NCBI GenBank assembly: GCA_965248855.1
Contig: CBDFKQ010000020.1
Coordinates: 1-56,731 of the forward strand
Length of the DNA: 56,731 nt
Direction: 5' to 3'
From: CBDFKQ01 sp965248855
Lineage (GTDB): Bacteria > Bacteroidota > Bacteroidia > Cytophagales > 172606-1
The notes beneath the pieces are model-generated. The model had not been told where the DNA came from, did not search any database, and saw only the letters and a list, made by a program, of their open reading frames with translations. A program made the position numbers and the translations under genes. This document shows positions 16,765 to 25,864 of the stretch, in pieces; within the stretch, counting starts at the first letter, position 1; the number at the start of each line of letters is the position of its first letter.

Positions 16765-17962
16765 TCACCGATTGGCCTTTGCCTTACAAAAGAAAAAGTA
16801 TCTTATAAAATTTATCACTTCGTTTTGGTATAAGTTGAATAAAAATAAATTTTTATATAGTTTTATTTTTAAAATAAATTCAGGGTTTAAAAAAATTCTT
16901 GAAAAGCGATATTTTAACCTTATCGACGAGAAACTGGTTCAAACTTTTCCTTATTTTGAAATATACCGCCAAATCTATTCAAGGATCTTAAAAAAACAAT
17001 CACTCCATATTTTGGCGTATACAGATTCCATGTTTGATAATTATGCTTCCAACCAAATAAAAAAAATTGATCCGGATATTGTTATTGCATTTGAAACAGC
17101 GGCTTTCAAGAGTTTTAAAATAGCGAAAAATTTAAAAAAGGTAACTATTTTAGATTTAGCTCAAATTCATTATAATGAAATAAAGAATTTAAGGGACGGG
17201 TATGTATATTTCAAAGAATCAATAATAGATGATGATTTATTTGAAAAGGTTAATAAAAAGAAACAAGACGAAATTAATTTAACAGATTATTTTTTTTGTG
17301 TTTCAGATTATGCAAAACAATCATTAATTAATAATGGCATTAGTGAAAACAAGATATATGTTAATGAAATGGGGTTTGATACAAGTAAATTTTTACCAAA
17401 AAGTTTATACAAACAAACAAAACCATTTAACATACTTTTTACAGGCACTATAACCAGAAGGAAGGGCATTCATTTAATACTAGAAGCTTTCAAACAATTA
17501 AACCTTTTAGATTGTAATTTAACAATAATTGGTCCGATGGGGGATGCAGAAGATCTTATTAAGATTGAAAATCCTTATTTTAAATACATACCTTTTTTAA
17601 GTCATGATGAATTAGTCAATTATTATCAGAATGCAGATATTTTTGTTTTCCCATCCTTTCTGGATAGTTTCGCAATGGTAGTATTAGAGGCTATGGCGTG
17701 TGGAACGCCTGTTATAGTTTCGGAAAATACAGGTTCTAAATGTGCAGTGAGTCAGGGCGGGGGGTTTGTTATACCTGTTAACGATGTGGATGCAATAAAA
17801 GAAAAAATTTTATTTTTTTATAATGATAGGCAGCAGTTGGAAATTTATGGAAATCATGCAGCTGAAATTGCACAACAATACACTTGGGAAAAGTATTATG
17901 AAAAAATTGAGTATTCAATAAAAGATATTGCAATTAAAGAAAATCTGGACGTAGTTTTATAA
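16715..17962 (+). CDS. Glycosyltransferase family 4 protein
   Basis: The 415-residue protein has a GT-B fold: an N-terminal acceptor half (LKVLVLHPQIQYSHRLA start) and a C-terminal nucleotide-sugar half. The latter has NILFTGTITRRKGIHLILEAF and the E-x7-E-type motif as LDSFAMVVLEAMACGTPVI, where the first Glu is replaced by Asp. It transfers an unknown sugar to a growing glycan in the cytoplasm. The ATG at 16715 lies inside the end of the Wzy-like gene in another frame, which suggests translational coupling. The N-terminal sequence from this ATG is typical of the family, so the overlap looks real. Confidence 0.85.
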   Translation: MRNLLKVLVLHPQIQYSHRLAFALQKKKYLIKFITSFWYKLNKNKFLYSFIFKINSGFKKILEKRYFNLIDEKLVQTFPYFEIYRQIYSRILKKQSLHILAYTDSMFDNYASNQIKKIDPDIVIAFETAAFKSFKIAKNLKKVTILDLAQIHYNEIKNLRDGYVYFKESIIDDDLFEKVNKKKQDEINLTDYFFCVSDYAKQSLINNGISENKIYVNEMGFDTSKFLPKSLYKQTKPFNILFTGTITRRKGIHLILEAFKQLNLLDCNLTIIGPMGDAEDLIKIENPYFKYIPFLSHDELVNYYQNADIFVFPSFLDSFAMVVLEAMACGTPVIVSENTGSKCAVSQGGGFVIPVNDVDAIKEKILFFYNDRQQLEIYGNHAAEIAQQYTWEKYYEKIEYSIKDIAIKENLDVVL

Positions 17963-18000
17963 ATTAAGAAGGCTGCTCTCGCAACCTTCTTAATTTATAA
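17957..18000. terminator. Two-way terminator between convergent GT4 and GMC genes
   Basis: Perfect 16-bp arms: TTATAAATTAAGAAGG (17957-17972) and its reverse complement at 17985-18000, with a 12-base loop. The left arm includes the stop codon of the glycosyltransferase gene, and the GMC gene ends at 18013 on the other strand. Confidence 0.8.
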
Positions 18001-18012
18001 AAAAATTTAAAA

Positions 18013-19728
18013 TTATAAATTCTTTTTCTTCAATTGCTCAACAGCAAATGCAGCAGCACGAGCAGTTAAAGCCATATATGTTAATGATGGATTAACGCAT
18101 GATGCGGATGTCATTGCAGCACCATCAGTAACAAATACGTTTTCACAACCCCAAACCTGATTGTTTTTATTTAAAACGGATGTTTTAGAATCACGCCCCA
18201 TGCGTGCTGTGCCCATTTCATGAATTCCAATCCCAAGGTTCGCCCTTTCATCATTGTAAGGAGTTACATTTTTTAAACCTGCTGCCTCCAGCATTTCAGC
18301 AGCATCATTCATCATATCTTTGCGCATCTTTTTTTCATTTTCACCATAAGCCGCATCAAAAACGACGATTGGTAGTCCCCATTTATCCTTTTTATCTGAT
18401 AGATACATTTTGTTATTATGGTTTGGTAAAACTTCTCCAAAGCCGCCAATTCCAAAACCCCACTTGCCCGGCGTAGTTAACTCTTCTTTAAATGCCTCAC
18501 CAAAACCCGGAACACTATTTCCTCTTGCCCATCCGCCTCTGCTGGCACCACCCTGATAACCAAAGCCGCGAATATAATCACGTTTATCACCTCCCCAATT
18601 CCTATAGCGAGGTACATATATACCATTTGCCCTTCTACCATAATAGTATTTATCTTCCATCCCCTGAAACTCTCCGTTGGCACCTACTGCTAAATGATGA
18701 TCCATAATATTATGCCCAAGTTCACCGCTGTCGTTACCCAAACCATTTGGAAACCTTGATGATTTTGAATTCAGCATTATTGAAGTAGTTGCTATTGCAG
18801 ATGCATTAACAAAAATAATTTTCGAGTAATATTCTTTTACCTCCTTTGTATTTTGATTAATAGTTCTTACACCGGCTGCCTTGCCTTTTTTCTCATCATA
18901 AATAATTTCAGAAACTATGGTATCCGGCAACAAAGTTAACTTACCTGTTTTCATGGCAGCAGGTAGCGTAGCAGATTGAGTGCTGAAATAGGCTCCAAAA
19001 GGACAACCACGCATACACATATTACGGTACTGGCAGGAAGCCCTTCCTAAATCCGTATGTAATTGTGAAGGTTGAGTAAGATGAGCAACACGGCCAATAA
19101 CTATGTTTCGCCCTTTAAAGTTTTTTTCTACTCTTCCTTTTATTTCCTTTTCAACACAATTCATTTCCATTGGTGGTAAAAACTTTCCATCAGGAAGAAC
19201 AGATAATTTCTCTATTGAGCCACTTATCCCGGCAAATTTCTCAACATGATCATACCACGGTGCCAAGTCACTATACCGAATTGGCCAATCAACGGCAATT
19301 CCATCTTTTAAGTTTGCTTCAAAGTCTGCCTCATTTAAGCGATAACTTTGGCGACCCCACATTAATGAACGACCCCCAACATGATAACCCCTTATCCAAT
19401 CAAATGGCCTGTCTTCTAAATACGGATTTTCTTTATCATTCTCAAAATGATGTCTCCACTCTTCATTTGCTGTATATCCTGTACGAACATTCGCCCAATA
19501 TTCTTCTTTGGCCATTACAGTTAACCTGCCGCGATGTGGAAAATCCCATGGATTTTTCATTGCAGTTTCATAACCTGTTATATGCTGAATATCTCTTCCT
19601 CTTTCTAACATTAAAACCCTTAACCCTCTTTCTGTAAGTTCTTTAGAAGCCCAGCCTCCACTTATCCCCGAGCCCACCACAATAGCATCAAATGTATTTG
19701 CTTCTTTAGCTTTTAAATTTAAATTCAT
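18013..19728 (-). CDS. GMC-family FAD oxidoreductase (large subunit)
   Basis: The 571-residue protein opens with the FAD-binding motif IVVGSGISGGWASKEL and has the family's closing His in GIHEMGTARMG and Asn in CVNPSLTYMALTARAA. A cysteine-rich stretch CQYRNMCMRGCPFG around residues 235-250 is typical of the GMC branch that works with a gluconate-dehydrogenase-subunit-3-like partner, the gene just upstream. Such pairs oxidise sugars or sugar derivatives, for example glucoside 3-dehydrogenases, and pass electrons to the respiratory chain. The substrate is not visible. There is no signal sequence; export by riding with the Tat-tagged small subunit is a reasonable inference. Confidence 0.88.
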   Translation of the reverse strand: MNLNLKAKEANTFDAIVVGSGISGGWASKELTERGLRVLMLERGRDIQHITGYETAMKNPWDFPHRGRLTVMAKEEYWANVRTGYTANEEWRHHFENDKENPYLEDRPFDWIRGYHVGGRSLMWGRQSYRLNEADFEANLKDGIAVDWPIRYSDLAPWYDHVEKFAGISGSIEKLSVLPDGKFLPPMEMNCVEKEIKGRVEKNFKGRNIVIGRVAHLTQPSQLHTDLGRASCQYRNMCMRGCPFGAYFSTQSATLPAAMKTGKLTLLPDTIVSEIIYDEKKGKAAGVRTINQNTKEVKEYYSKIIFVNASAIATTSIMLNSKSSRFPNGLGNDSGELGHNIMDHHLAVGANGEFQGMEDKYYYGRRANGIYVPRYRNWGGDKRDYIRGFGYQGGASRGGWARGNSVPGFGEAFKEELTTPGKWGFGIGGFGEVLPNHNNKMYLSDKKDKWGLPIVVFDAAYGENEKKMRKDMMNDAAEMLEAAGLKNVTPYNDERANLGIGIHEMGTARMGRDSKTSVLNKNNQVWGCENVFVTDGAAMTSASCVNPSLTYMALTARAAAFAVEQLKKKNL

Positions 19729-19782
19729 GATATTTTTTATTTTGGATGATAATATTCAAATCAATTAATATGAAATCAATTT

Positions 19783-20448
19783 TTATTGCAATGCCCAAGC
19801 TTTTTGTCCTTTAATTAAAGGAACGCAACCATTATATCTCCCCGGGATAGGTAAATACTCTAAGGCTTGAGTTGCACCGATTTCAGAAGTAAAATAACCT
19901 AACACGGTTAAATCTTTTAACATGAAATAGGGATGGGGTAAATCCATATGGTCATTTATCGCAATTATCTTTTCTTTGTTGGAAGTTTCAACAAGTTTTT
20001 CTGCCTTTTCTTTTTTCTCTTCTTTCAACAGAGCCTTCTTCTTAGCCATTTTTTCAAAAGCTTCTTTTTCAAAAGCCTTAAAAATTTCGTTCTTTTCAGG
20101 CTGTGTCAATTCAACAAATGTTTTTTTGTATTGATTTTGGCTTTTTGAATCAACTTCATTTATCCCGTTAAGAAAATATTTACGTTCTCTTTCGGTGTAA
20201 CACTCGGCAACCATTGTAGTAATAAATTTATCTACACCGGCCGCTTTTGCTCCTGGAGTTTTTGTAGTTGGAATTATTGTTTCAACAAGGTCTTCCAATA
20301 AACTTGCAACTTTTGGAGTGAAATCTATTAAAGCTGCATTATGCTCCTCTAAAGTATTTTTCCTTGTTAGCATTGCAGCAAGGGAGGGTGAGGAAACAGC
20401 AACTCCCATTAATAATGCAACCTTCTCAATGGCTTCTCTACGCTTCAT
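19783..20448 (-). CDS. Gluconate 2-dehydrogenase subunit 3 family protein (Tat-exported small subunit)
   Basis: The 221-residue protein begins MKRREAIEKVALLMG, a short twin-arginine-type signal followed by a hydrophobic stretch to about residue 25. The body contains LLEDLVETIIPTTKTPGAKAAGVDKFI, the hallmark of subunit 3 of gluconate 2-dehydrogenase and related sugar dehydrogenases. A lysine- and glutamate-rich segment (about residues 130-160) is probably a charged helix. It lies 54 bp upstream of the GMC gene on the same strand, so the two form an operon. The small subunit probably carries the complex across the membrane. Confidence 0.85.
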   Translation of the reverse strand: MKRREAIEKVALLMGVAVSSPSLAAMLTRKNTLEEHNAALIDFTPKVASLLEDLVETIIPTTKTPGAKAAGVDKFITTMVAECYTERERKYFLNGINEVDSKSQNQYKKTFVELTQPEKNEIFKAFEKEAFEKMAKKKALLKEEKKEKAEKLVETSNKEKIIAINDHMDLPHPYFMLKDLTVLGYFTSEIGATQALEYLPIPGRYNGCVPLIKGQKAWALQ

Positions 20449-20559
20449 AGATTTATTATATCAGTAAAAAAATTTATTTTTTGTAAATATTGGACAAGTT
20501 ATAAAATTCGATTATAAAGTACAAAATTCATAAAGTATTAATTAAACTTCTTTTACAAT

Positions 20560-20606
20560 AAAAAAAGGAGGTATGTGGTTTTAATAACCGAATACCTCCT
20601 TTTTTT
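20560..20606. terminator. Terminator hairpin downstream of glmS
   Basis: AAAAAAAGGAGGTAT (20560-20574) pairs with ATACCTCCTTTTTTT (20592-20606), and an inner GGTT/AACC pair lies in the loop. On the minus strand it ends glmS 18 bp after the stop codon with a T-run. The stem is usable on both strands. Confidence 0.85.
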
Positions 20607-20623
20607 ATTTTTTTGTGTAAGAT

Positions 20624-22459
20624 TTACTCTACCGTAACTGATTTGGCAAGGTTGCGCGGTTGATCAACATTACAGCCACGCATTACAGCAATATAATAAG
20701 CCAAAAGTTGGAGCGGGATAACCGAAAGCAATGGCATGAGTGCTTCATGTGTATTAGGAATTTCAATTACAAATTCTGCCATACTTTTAATTAATTCTTC
20801 GCCTTCAGTTACCACTGCAATAACACGACCTTTTCTTGCCCTTACTTCCTGAATATTAGAAACAATTTTTTCATAAGAGCTATCTTGAGTAGCTATAAAA
20901 ACTACAGGCATTTCTTCATCTATTAATGCAATAGGACCGTGTTTCATTTCGGCTGCAGGATAACCTTCGGCATGTATATAAGAGATTTCTTTAAGTTTTA
21001 AAGCACCTTCCAATGCAACAGGGAAATTATAGCCCCGTCCCAGATATAAAAAGTTGCCTGCATCTTTAAAAATATCTGCTATATATTCTATTTGTGTATG
21101 TTTTTCCAATACTTTTTGGATTTTTGCAGGGATGGTTTCAAGTTCAACCAACAATTCTCTATAAAGAGTTTCGGTAATTGTTCCTTTAGCTTTTGCAACA
21201 ATAATAGCCATCATTGCCAAAACGGTAACTTGTGCCGTGAAAGCTTTTGTACTTGCAACACCGATTTCCGGCCCCGCGTGAGTATATGCACCTGCATGTG
21301 TAGCGCGCGGTATAGAGGCGCCGACAACATTACACACACCAAATATTATTGCACCTTTTGATTTTGCCAATTCAATAGCAGCAAGTGTATCGGCGGTTTC
21401 TCCACTTTGCGAAATAGCAATTACAATATCGCCTTCCTTAATTATAGGATTTCGATAACGAAATTCCGATGCATATTCTACTTCAACAGGTATTCGTGCA
21501 AACTCTTCAAAAATATATTCTGCCACAAGGCCGGCATGCCAGGATGTGCCGCAACCCAAGATAATAATTCTTTCAGTATTAACTATTTTAGTCAAATAAT
21601 CTCGCAAGCCACCTAAAAGCAAGTGCCCGGTTGAAGAGTTAACCCTCCCCCGCATACTATCATGTACTGAATTTGGCTGCTCAAAAATTTCTTTCAACAT
21701 ATAATGGTCATATCCATTTTTTTCAATGGTTTCCAATTCCATTTCAAGAGTATGTATGTATGGAGTTTCTAATACATCATCTAAACTTTTTACAACCAAG
21801 CTGCCGGGAGTAATTACTGCAATTTGGTAATCATCCAAATAAACTACTTCATTTGTATATTCAATGATGGGTGTAGCATCAGAAGCAACAAAATATTCAT
21901 CTTTTCCAATCCCAATTACCAAGGGGCTTCCCTTTCGTGCTACAATAAGTTGATCAGGATGATCTTTGGACATGATTGCTATTGCATAAGCCCCAATAAT
22001 TTTATGCATTGCCAATCTAACAGCTTCATCAAGGTCGCAATTTACTTCTTCTTGAATGTCTTCAATAAAATGTATAAAAACTTCCGAATCGGTATCACTT
22101 AAAAATACATGACCGCGGTTCATTAAATCCTTTTTAAGAGAGGTATAATTTTCAATGATTCCGTTATGAATTATAGCAAGATTTCTATTTGAAGAATAAT
22201 GTGGATGAGCATTTATATCATTAGGTTCTCCATGTGTGGCCCATCTGGTATGACCTATACCAATCTTACTCGATAAATTTTCGGAAATCAGAGAATTTTC
22301 CAACTCACTCACCTTGCCTTTTTTCTTATAAACATTCAATCCATGATTTAGTAATGCAATACCTGCGCTATCATAACCTCTGTATTCAAGTCTTTTTAAT
22401 CCTTTAATGAGAATAGGATAAGCTTCTCTATAACCCACATAAGCAACAATTCCACACAT
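20624..22459 (-). CDS. glmS: Glutamine-fructose-6-phosphate aminotransferase (isomerising)
   Basis: GlmS makes glucosamine 6-phosphate from fructose 6-phosphate and glutamine, the entry to UDP-GlcNAc for peptidoglycan and lipid A. The 611-residue length is standard. The glutaminase domain begins MCGIVAYVG with nucleophile Cys2 and has GIGHTRWATHG. Two SIS domains follow, with CGTSWHAG and SQSGETADT in the first. The C-terminus ends DQPRNLAKSVTVE, the classical ending of the family. It is a single gene with its own terminator. No glmS ribozyme is evident upstream, nor would one be expected in this phylum. Confidence 0.96.
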   Translation of the reverse strand: MCGIVAYVGYREAYPILIKGLKRLEYRGYDSAGIALLNHGLNVYKKKGKVSELENSLISENLSSKIGIGHTRWATHGEPNDINAHPHYSSNRNLAIIHNGIIENYTSLKKDLMNRGHVFLSDTDSEVFIHFIEDIQEEVNCDLDEAVRLAMHKIIGAYAIAIMSKDHPDQLIVARKGSPLVIGIGKDEYFVASDATPIIEYTNEVVYLDDYQIAVITPGSLVVKSLDDVLETPYIHTLEMELETIEKNGYDHYMLKEIFEQPNSVHDSMRGRVNSSTGHLLLGGLRDYLTKIVNTERIIILGCGTSWHAGLVAEYIFEEFARIPVEVEYASEFRYRNPIIKEGDIVIAISQSGETADTLAAIELAKSKGAIIFGVCNVVGASIPRATHAGAYTHAGPEIGVASTKAFTAQVTVLAMMAIIVAKAKGTITETLYRELLVELETIPAKIQKVLEKHTQIEYIADIFKDAGNFLYLGRGYNFPVALEGALKLKEISYIHAEGYPAAEMKHGPIALIDEEMPVVFIATQDSSYEKIVSNIQEVRARKGRVIAVVTEGEELIKSMAEFVIEIPNTHEALMPLLSVIPLQLLAYYIAVMRGCNVDQPRNLAKSVTVE

Positions 22460-22771
22460 ATATTGATTAATTAATTTTAGTTTAATTATATTTTAACGCA
22501 AAAAAAATTTCTGAGGTTGATATAAAACAGCGGCTTTTTAAAATATTTTCAAAGCTATATTTTTGTGCTCAAATTTATTGCCAAATCTACCCGCTGCTAA
22601 ATAATTATATAAAATTAAAATCATAACAAATATTTATAGAATTCTTAGACGTTTATTTTATTTATATTTTAAGAAAAATAGAAAATTAAATTACTCATTT
22701 ATCTCTTTTCATTTGTTAAGTCATATTACCGAAAAGATAATAAGGAATTTGATTTAAAGATTGTTTATAAA

Positions 22772-22915
22772 TTATGAATATACCGATATTGATAAATAGA
22801 TAATTATATTTTTATTTTATTTTTATTTTTTTTGCATTAGAAATTTAAGTGAAATACTTTTTGTGAGAAAAAAACAAAATGATTGAAATATAAGGCTCGC
22901 TCTAAGTCAAGTCTA
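22772..22915 (+). repeat. Composite intergenic repeat (module A plus degenerate module B)
   Basis: Module A starts TTATGAATATACCGATATTG and ends GATAATTA (22772-22806). After about 35 bp of AT-rich DNA comes a decayed module B (22840-22915), with AAATACTTTTTGTGAG and GATTGAAATATAAGGCTCGC. The same order and spacing occur at 46439 and, on the minus strand, at 41627. The gap 22460-23111 holds this element and no gene I can support. Confidence 0.65.
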
Positions 22916-23111
22916 AAAAAATTATTTTATTTGCTTTATATCTGAAGGTTAAAATAAAATCCATAAATAATTTGATATTTAAACAAACCGATTTTTTTTG
23001 CATCCTTAAATATTTTGTGTGTATCGCCCGTATTGATATGAAACTTTTATGATATTTGTGCGTATGAGTTAAAAAAATATTTAAAGTTAAATCAAACCCA
23101 AATCAAATTTT

Positions 23112-23273
23112 ATGAAAAAGTTAATTGCAATGATCGTAATGGTAGCAGTTTCTTGTGGAGCATTTGCACAACAAGAACCCGTTAAGAAGGATTCTTTAAA
23201 AATGAAGAAAACTGAAGTTAAAAAAACAAAAACAACTACAAAAACTAAAAAGGATTCAACGAATCACAAATAG
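23112..23273 (+). CDS. Small secreted lysine/threonine-rich peptide
   Basis: This 53-residue open frame starts MKKLIAMIVMVAVSCGAFAQ, a well-formed signal peptide with an AFAQ cleavage site. The mature part is about 33 residues, strongly basic and repetitive (KKTEVKKTKTTTKTKK). A clear terminator hairpin follows 15 bp after the stop codon, which supports a real transcription unit. Function is unknown. Short Lys/Thr-rich exported proteins of this style are common in Bacteroidota and may bind nucleic acid or envelope polymers, but that is inference. Confidence 0.65.
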   Translation: MKKLIAMIVMVAVSCGAFAQQEPVKKDSLKMKKTEVKKTKTTTKTKKDSTNHK

Positions 23274-23288
23274 TTTTTAGTAACACAT

Positions 23289-23331
23289 AAAATCCACTCA
23301 TGATAAATTTCATGAGTGGATTTTTATTTTT
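23289..23331 (+). terminator. Terminator of the small secreted peptide gene
   Basis: AAAATCCACTCATGA (23289-23303) pairs with TCATGAGTGGATTTT (23310-23324), followed by TATTTTTG. It is a strong stem with a T-rich tail right after the small open frame. Confidence 0.85.
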
Positions 23332-23445
23332 GTATACTTTTGCATTTTAAAAATCCTATCTTTCTTAAAAAAATATCCGGTTCACGGATGGCACGAATTT
23401 TTTGCATTTCATCTTTTCATAAATTTTTATTTTTAAGTAAGTAAA

Positions 23446-23453
23446 TAAATTTG
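23446..23453 (+). promoter_or_regulatory. Candidate -7 box upstream of the glycosyltransferase/toroid gene
   Basis: TAAATTTG fits TAnnTTTG, 37 bp before the ATG at 23491. A second match, TACTTTTG, lies at 23335-23342. No convincing -33 element is visible for either, so this is a weak call. Confidence 0.3.
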
Positions 23454-23490
23454 CCATGTTTTTTTACTTAATATACTCATTATTAATAAT

Positions 23491-25821
23491 ATGAAAGATT
23501 TATATACAGATTTGGTTTCAAAGTCCCATCCATCCGAGGTTGCTTTTATAGGTAATTATTTACCAAGAAAATGTGGGATAGCCACTTTTACTCATGATGT
23601 TTATACCTCATTTGCCAAGCAATATCCTAATGTTAAAAGTTTTGTTATTTCTGTTAATGATATTGAAGATGGTTACGAATATCCTGAAGAAGTACATTTT
23701 GATTTTTTCCAGCATAATCCCATTAATTACGATCAGGTGGCCGATTATATAAATGATAGGAATGTTGAAGTAGTCTGTTTGCAACATGAATACGGAATTT
23801 ATGGCGGGAAAGACGGAAAATATATAATCAGGCTTTTAGAAAAGCTTAAAATGCCGATAGTTACAACTTTTCATACTGTATTGAAAGAACCAGGTAAGGA
23901 TCAATATAATGTTTTGAGAGAAATTGCAAGTCTTTCAGAAAGGGTTATAGTAATGACTGAAAAGGGAAAAGAATTTTTAATAAACATTTATAATATTCCT
24001 TCACAAAAAATTGATGTTATTCCTCATGGAATACCTGATATGGCTTTTGTTGACCCACATTTTTATAAAGATAAATTCAATGTCGAAGGTAAAAATGTAA
24101 TGCTCACATTTGGTTTGCTTTCTCCTAATAAAGGTATTGAAAACGTAATAAGGGCATTGCCGGAAATTATATCAAAATTCCCTGATACTGTTTATATAAT
24201 ATTGGGTGCAACTCATCCTAATTTACTAAAGGAACAAGGTGAAGCTTACCGAAATAGTTTACAAAAGCTTGCTGAAGAACTTAATGTATCAGGTAATATA
24301 AAATTTCATAATCAGTTTGTCGACACAGATTCACTTAAAGAATTTATTGGTGCTGCTGATATATATATAACCCCTTATTTAAATGCTTCTCAAATAACAT
24401 CAGGAACTCTGGCTTATTGTTTTGGTTGTGGGAAGGCCGTAATATCTACTCCTTATTGGCATGCAGAAGAATTATTAAGTGATGGAAGGGGGATTTTAGT
24501 TCCTTTTGGAGATACACAAGCCATAGCCGATAAAGTTTTATACTTATTGGAGCATGATCAGGAAAGGAATACCATGCGTAAGAAAGCTTATATGATGGGA
24601 AGGGAAATGATATGGGAAAATGTAATTCAACATTATGAACAAAGCTTTGCGCTGGCCAGATCAAATAGATGGCAGGAAAATTATGAAAAAATAGAATTAA
24701 AAAACTATAATTTAAATATTAACAGACCCCTTCCGGAAATTCAAACAGAGCATTTATTTAGGATGAGTGATTCTACCGGAATGCTGCAACATGCTACTTT
24801 TCATCTTCCCAGGTTTGAAGAAGGGTATTGCTCAGATGATAATGCACGCGCATTAATACTAACAACATGGTTAGAAAATCAGCCAAAATTATATGATGGC
24901 AATGTTTCTTCATTAGGCGATAGTTATGCAGCGTTTTTAAATTACGCCTTCACTCCCGAAACAGGCCAATTTAAAAACTTCATGTCTTATGATAGAAGAT
25001 GGTTGGAAACAGTAGGTTCGGAGGATAGTAATGGAAGGGTTATTTGGTCTTTAGGTTGTGTAATTAACCAAACGCATAAAGAAGGATTAAAAAAATGGGC
25101 AACTGAATTGTTTTTAAAAGCGGTCAAGAAAATTACTTCTGCTACTTCGCCACGCACATGGGCATATTCATTATTCGGTATTTCGGAATATTTGAAGAAA
25201 TATAAAGGTGATAGAAACATTAAAAAAATAAGAAAAACATTAACTGATAAATTAGCTTCATTATTTAATCAAGTTGCTACAGAAACCTGGCCGTGGTTTG
25301 AAGAGGTTTTATCTTACGATAATGCGCGATTATGTCAGGCAATGCTGGTTTCAGAAGATCCTGTGAATATAAAAATTGGAATGGAATCTTTAAAGTGGCT
25401 TAAAAATGTTCAAACATCTTCTGTTGGGCATTTTAGACCAATAGGATGTGAAAAATTTTATAAAAAAGATGACAAAAAATCTTGTTTTGATCAGCAGCCT
25501 ATAGAAGCAGCTGCAACCGTTTCGGCATGTTTATCTGCTTTTCAGGTAAGTAGAAATCCTGAATGGATAAATGAAGCCCAAAAAGCATTTGATTGGTTTT
25601 TAGGAAAAAATGATGTTGGGATTTCTATTTATGATACATCAACCGGTGGCTGTTACGATGGTCTTCAAGTTGATAGAGTTAACCAAAATCAGGGAGCGGA
25701 ATCTACCCTTGCTTATTTAATGGCACTAACTGAACTTAAACAAGTTGTAATGATGCAACAAACTTATAAAGAAGATATAATGATAGCCGGTAATTATTCA
25801 CTTATTCCTAAAGCAGGTTAA
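23491..25821 (+). CDS. Glycosyltransferase family 4 fused to a C-terminal (alpha/alpha)-toroid-like domain
   Basis: Residues 1 to about 400 are a GT4 enzyme: FIGNYLPRKCGIATFTHD at the start, LQHEYGIYGG, VIPHGIP, and FGLLSPNKGIENVI. The last ~350 residues are a separate helical domain with aromatic- and acid-rich motifs (YCSDDNARALIL, WPWFEEVLSYDNARL, FDQQPIEAAATVSA) that look like an (alpha/alpha) toroid of glycosidase or epimerase type. Its activity is not known to me. The gene is 43 bp upstream of a GH130 protein. This suggests a module that builds and recycles a mannose-containing glycan or glycoside, but the sugar is inferred only from the GH130 partner. Confidence 0.8.
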   Translation: MKDLYTDLVSKSHPSEVAFIGNYLPRKCGIATFTHDVYTSFAKQYPNVKSFVISVNDIEDGYEYPEEVHFDFFQHNPINYDQVADYINDRNVEVVCLQHEYGIYGGKDGKYIIRLLEKLKMPIVTTFHTVLKEPGKDQYNVLREIASLSERVIVMTEKGKEFLINIYNIPSQKIDVIPHGIPDMAFVDPHFYKDKFNVEGKNVMLTFGLLSPNKGIENVIRALPEIISKFPDTVYIILGATHPNLLKEQGEAYRNSLQKLAEELNVSGNIKFHNQFVDTDSLKEFIGAADIYITPYLNASQITSGTLAYCFGCGKAVISTPYWHAEELLSDGRGILVPFGDTQAIADKVLYLLEHDQERNTMRKKAYMMGREMIWENVIQHYEQSFALARSNRWQENYEKIELKNYNLNINRPLPEIQTEHLFRMSDSTGMLQHATFHLPRFEEGYCSDDNARALILTTWLENQPKLYDGNVSSLGDSYAAFLNYAFTPETGQFKNFMSYDRRWLETVGSEDSNGRVIWSLGCVINQTHKEGLKKWATELFLKAVKKITSATSPRTWAYSLFGISEYLKKYKGDRNIKKIRKTLTDKLASLFNQVATETWPWFEEVLSYDNARLCQAMLVSEDPVNIKIGMESLKWLKNVQTSSVGHFRPIGCEKFYKKDDKKSCFDQQPIEAAATVSACLSAFQVSRNPEWINEAQKAFDWFLGKNDVGISIYDTSTGGCYDGLQVDRVNQNQGAESTLAYLMALTELKQVVMMQQTYKEDIMIAGNYSLIPKAG

Positions 25822-25864
25822 ATTTTTATTATTAAGTGGTTATAAAACTCAATAAAAATCAACT

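Noticed and set aside
18204..19637. Several open frames opposite the GMC gene
   Set aside because: They lie wholly inside a well-supported gene and their translations are low-complexity, His/Leu/Ser-rich shadows.
22460..23111. CRISPR array or small RNA gene in the long gap upstream of the small peptide
   Set aside because: There are no regularly spaced repeats. The only structure I can support is the composite repeat element.
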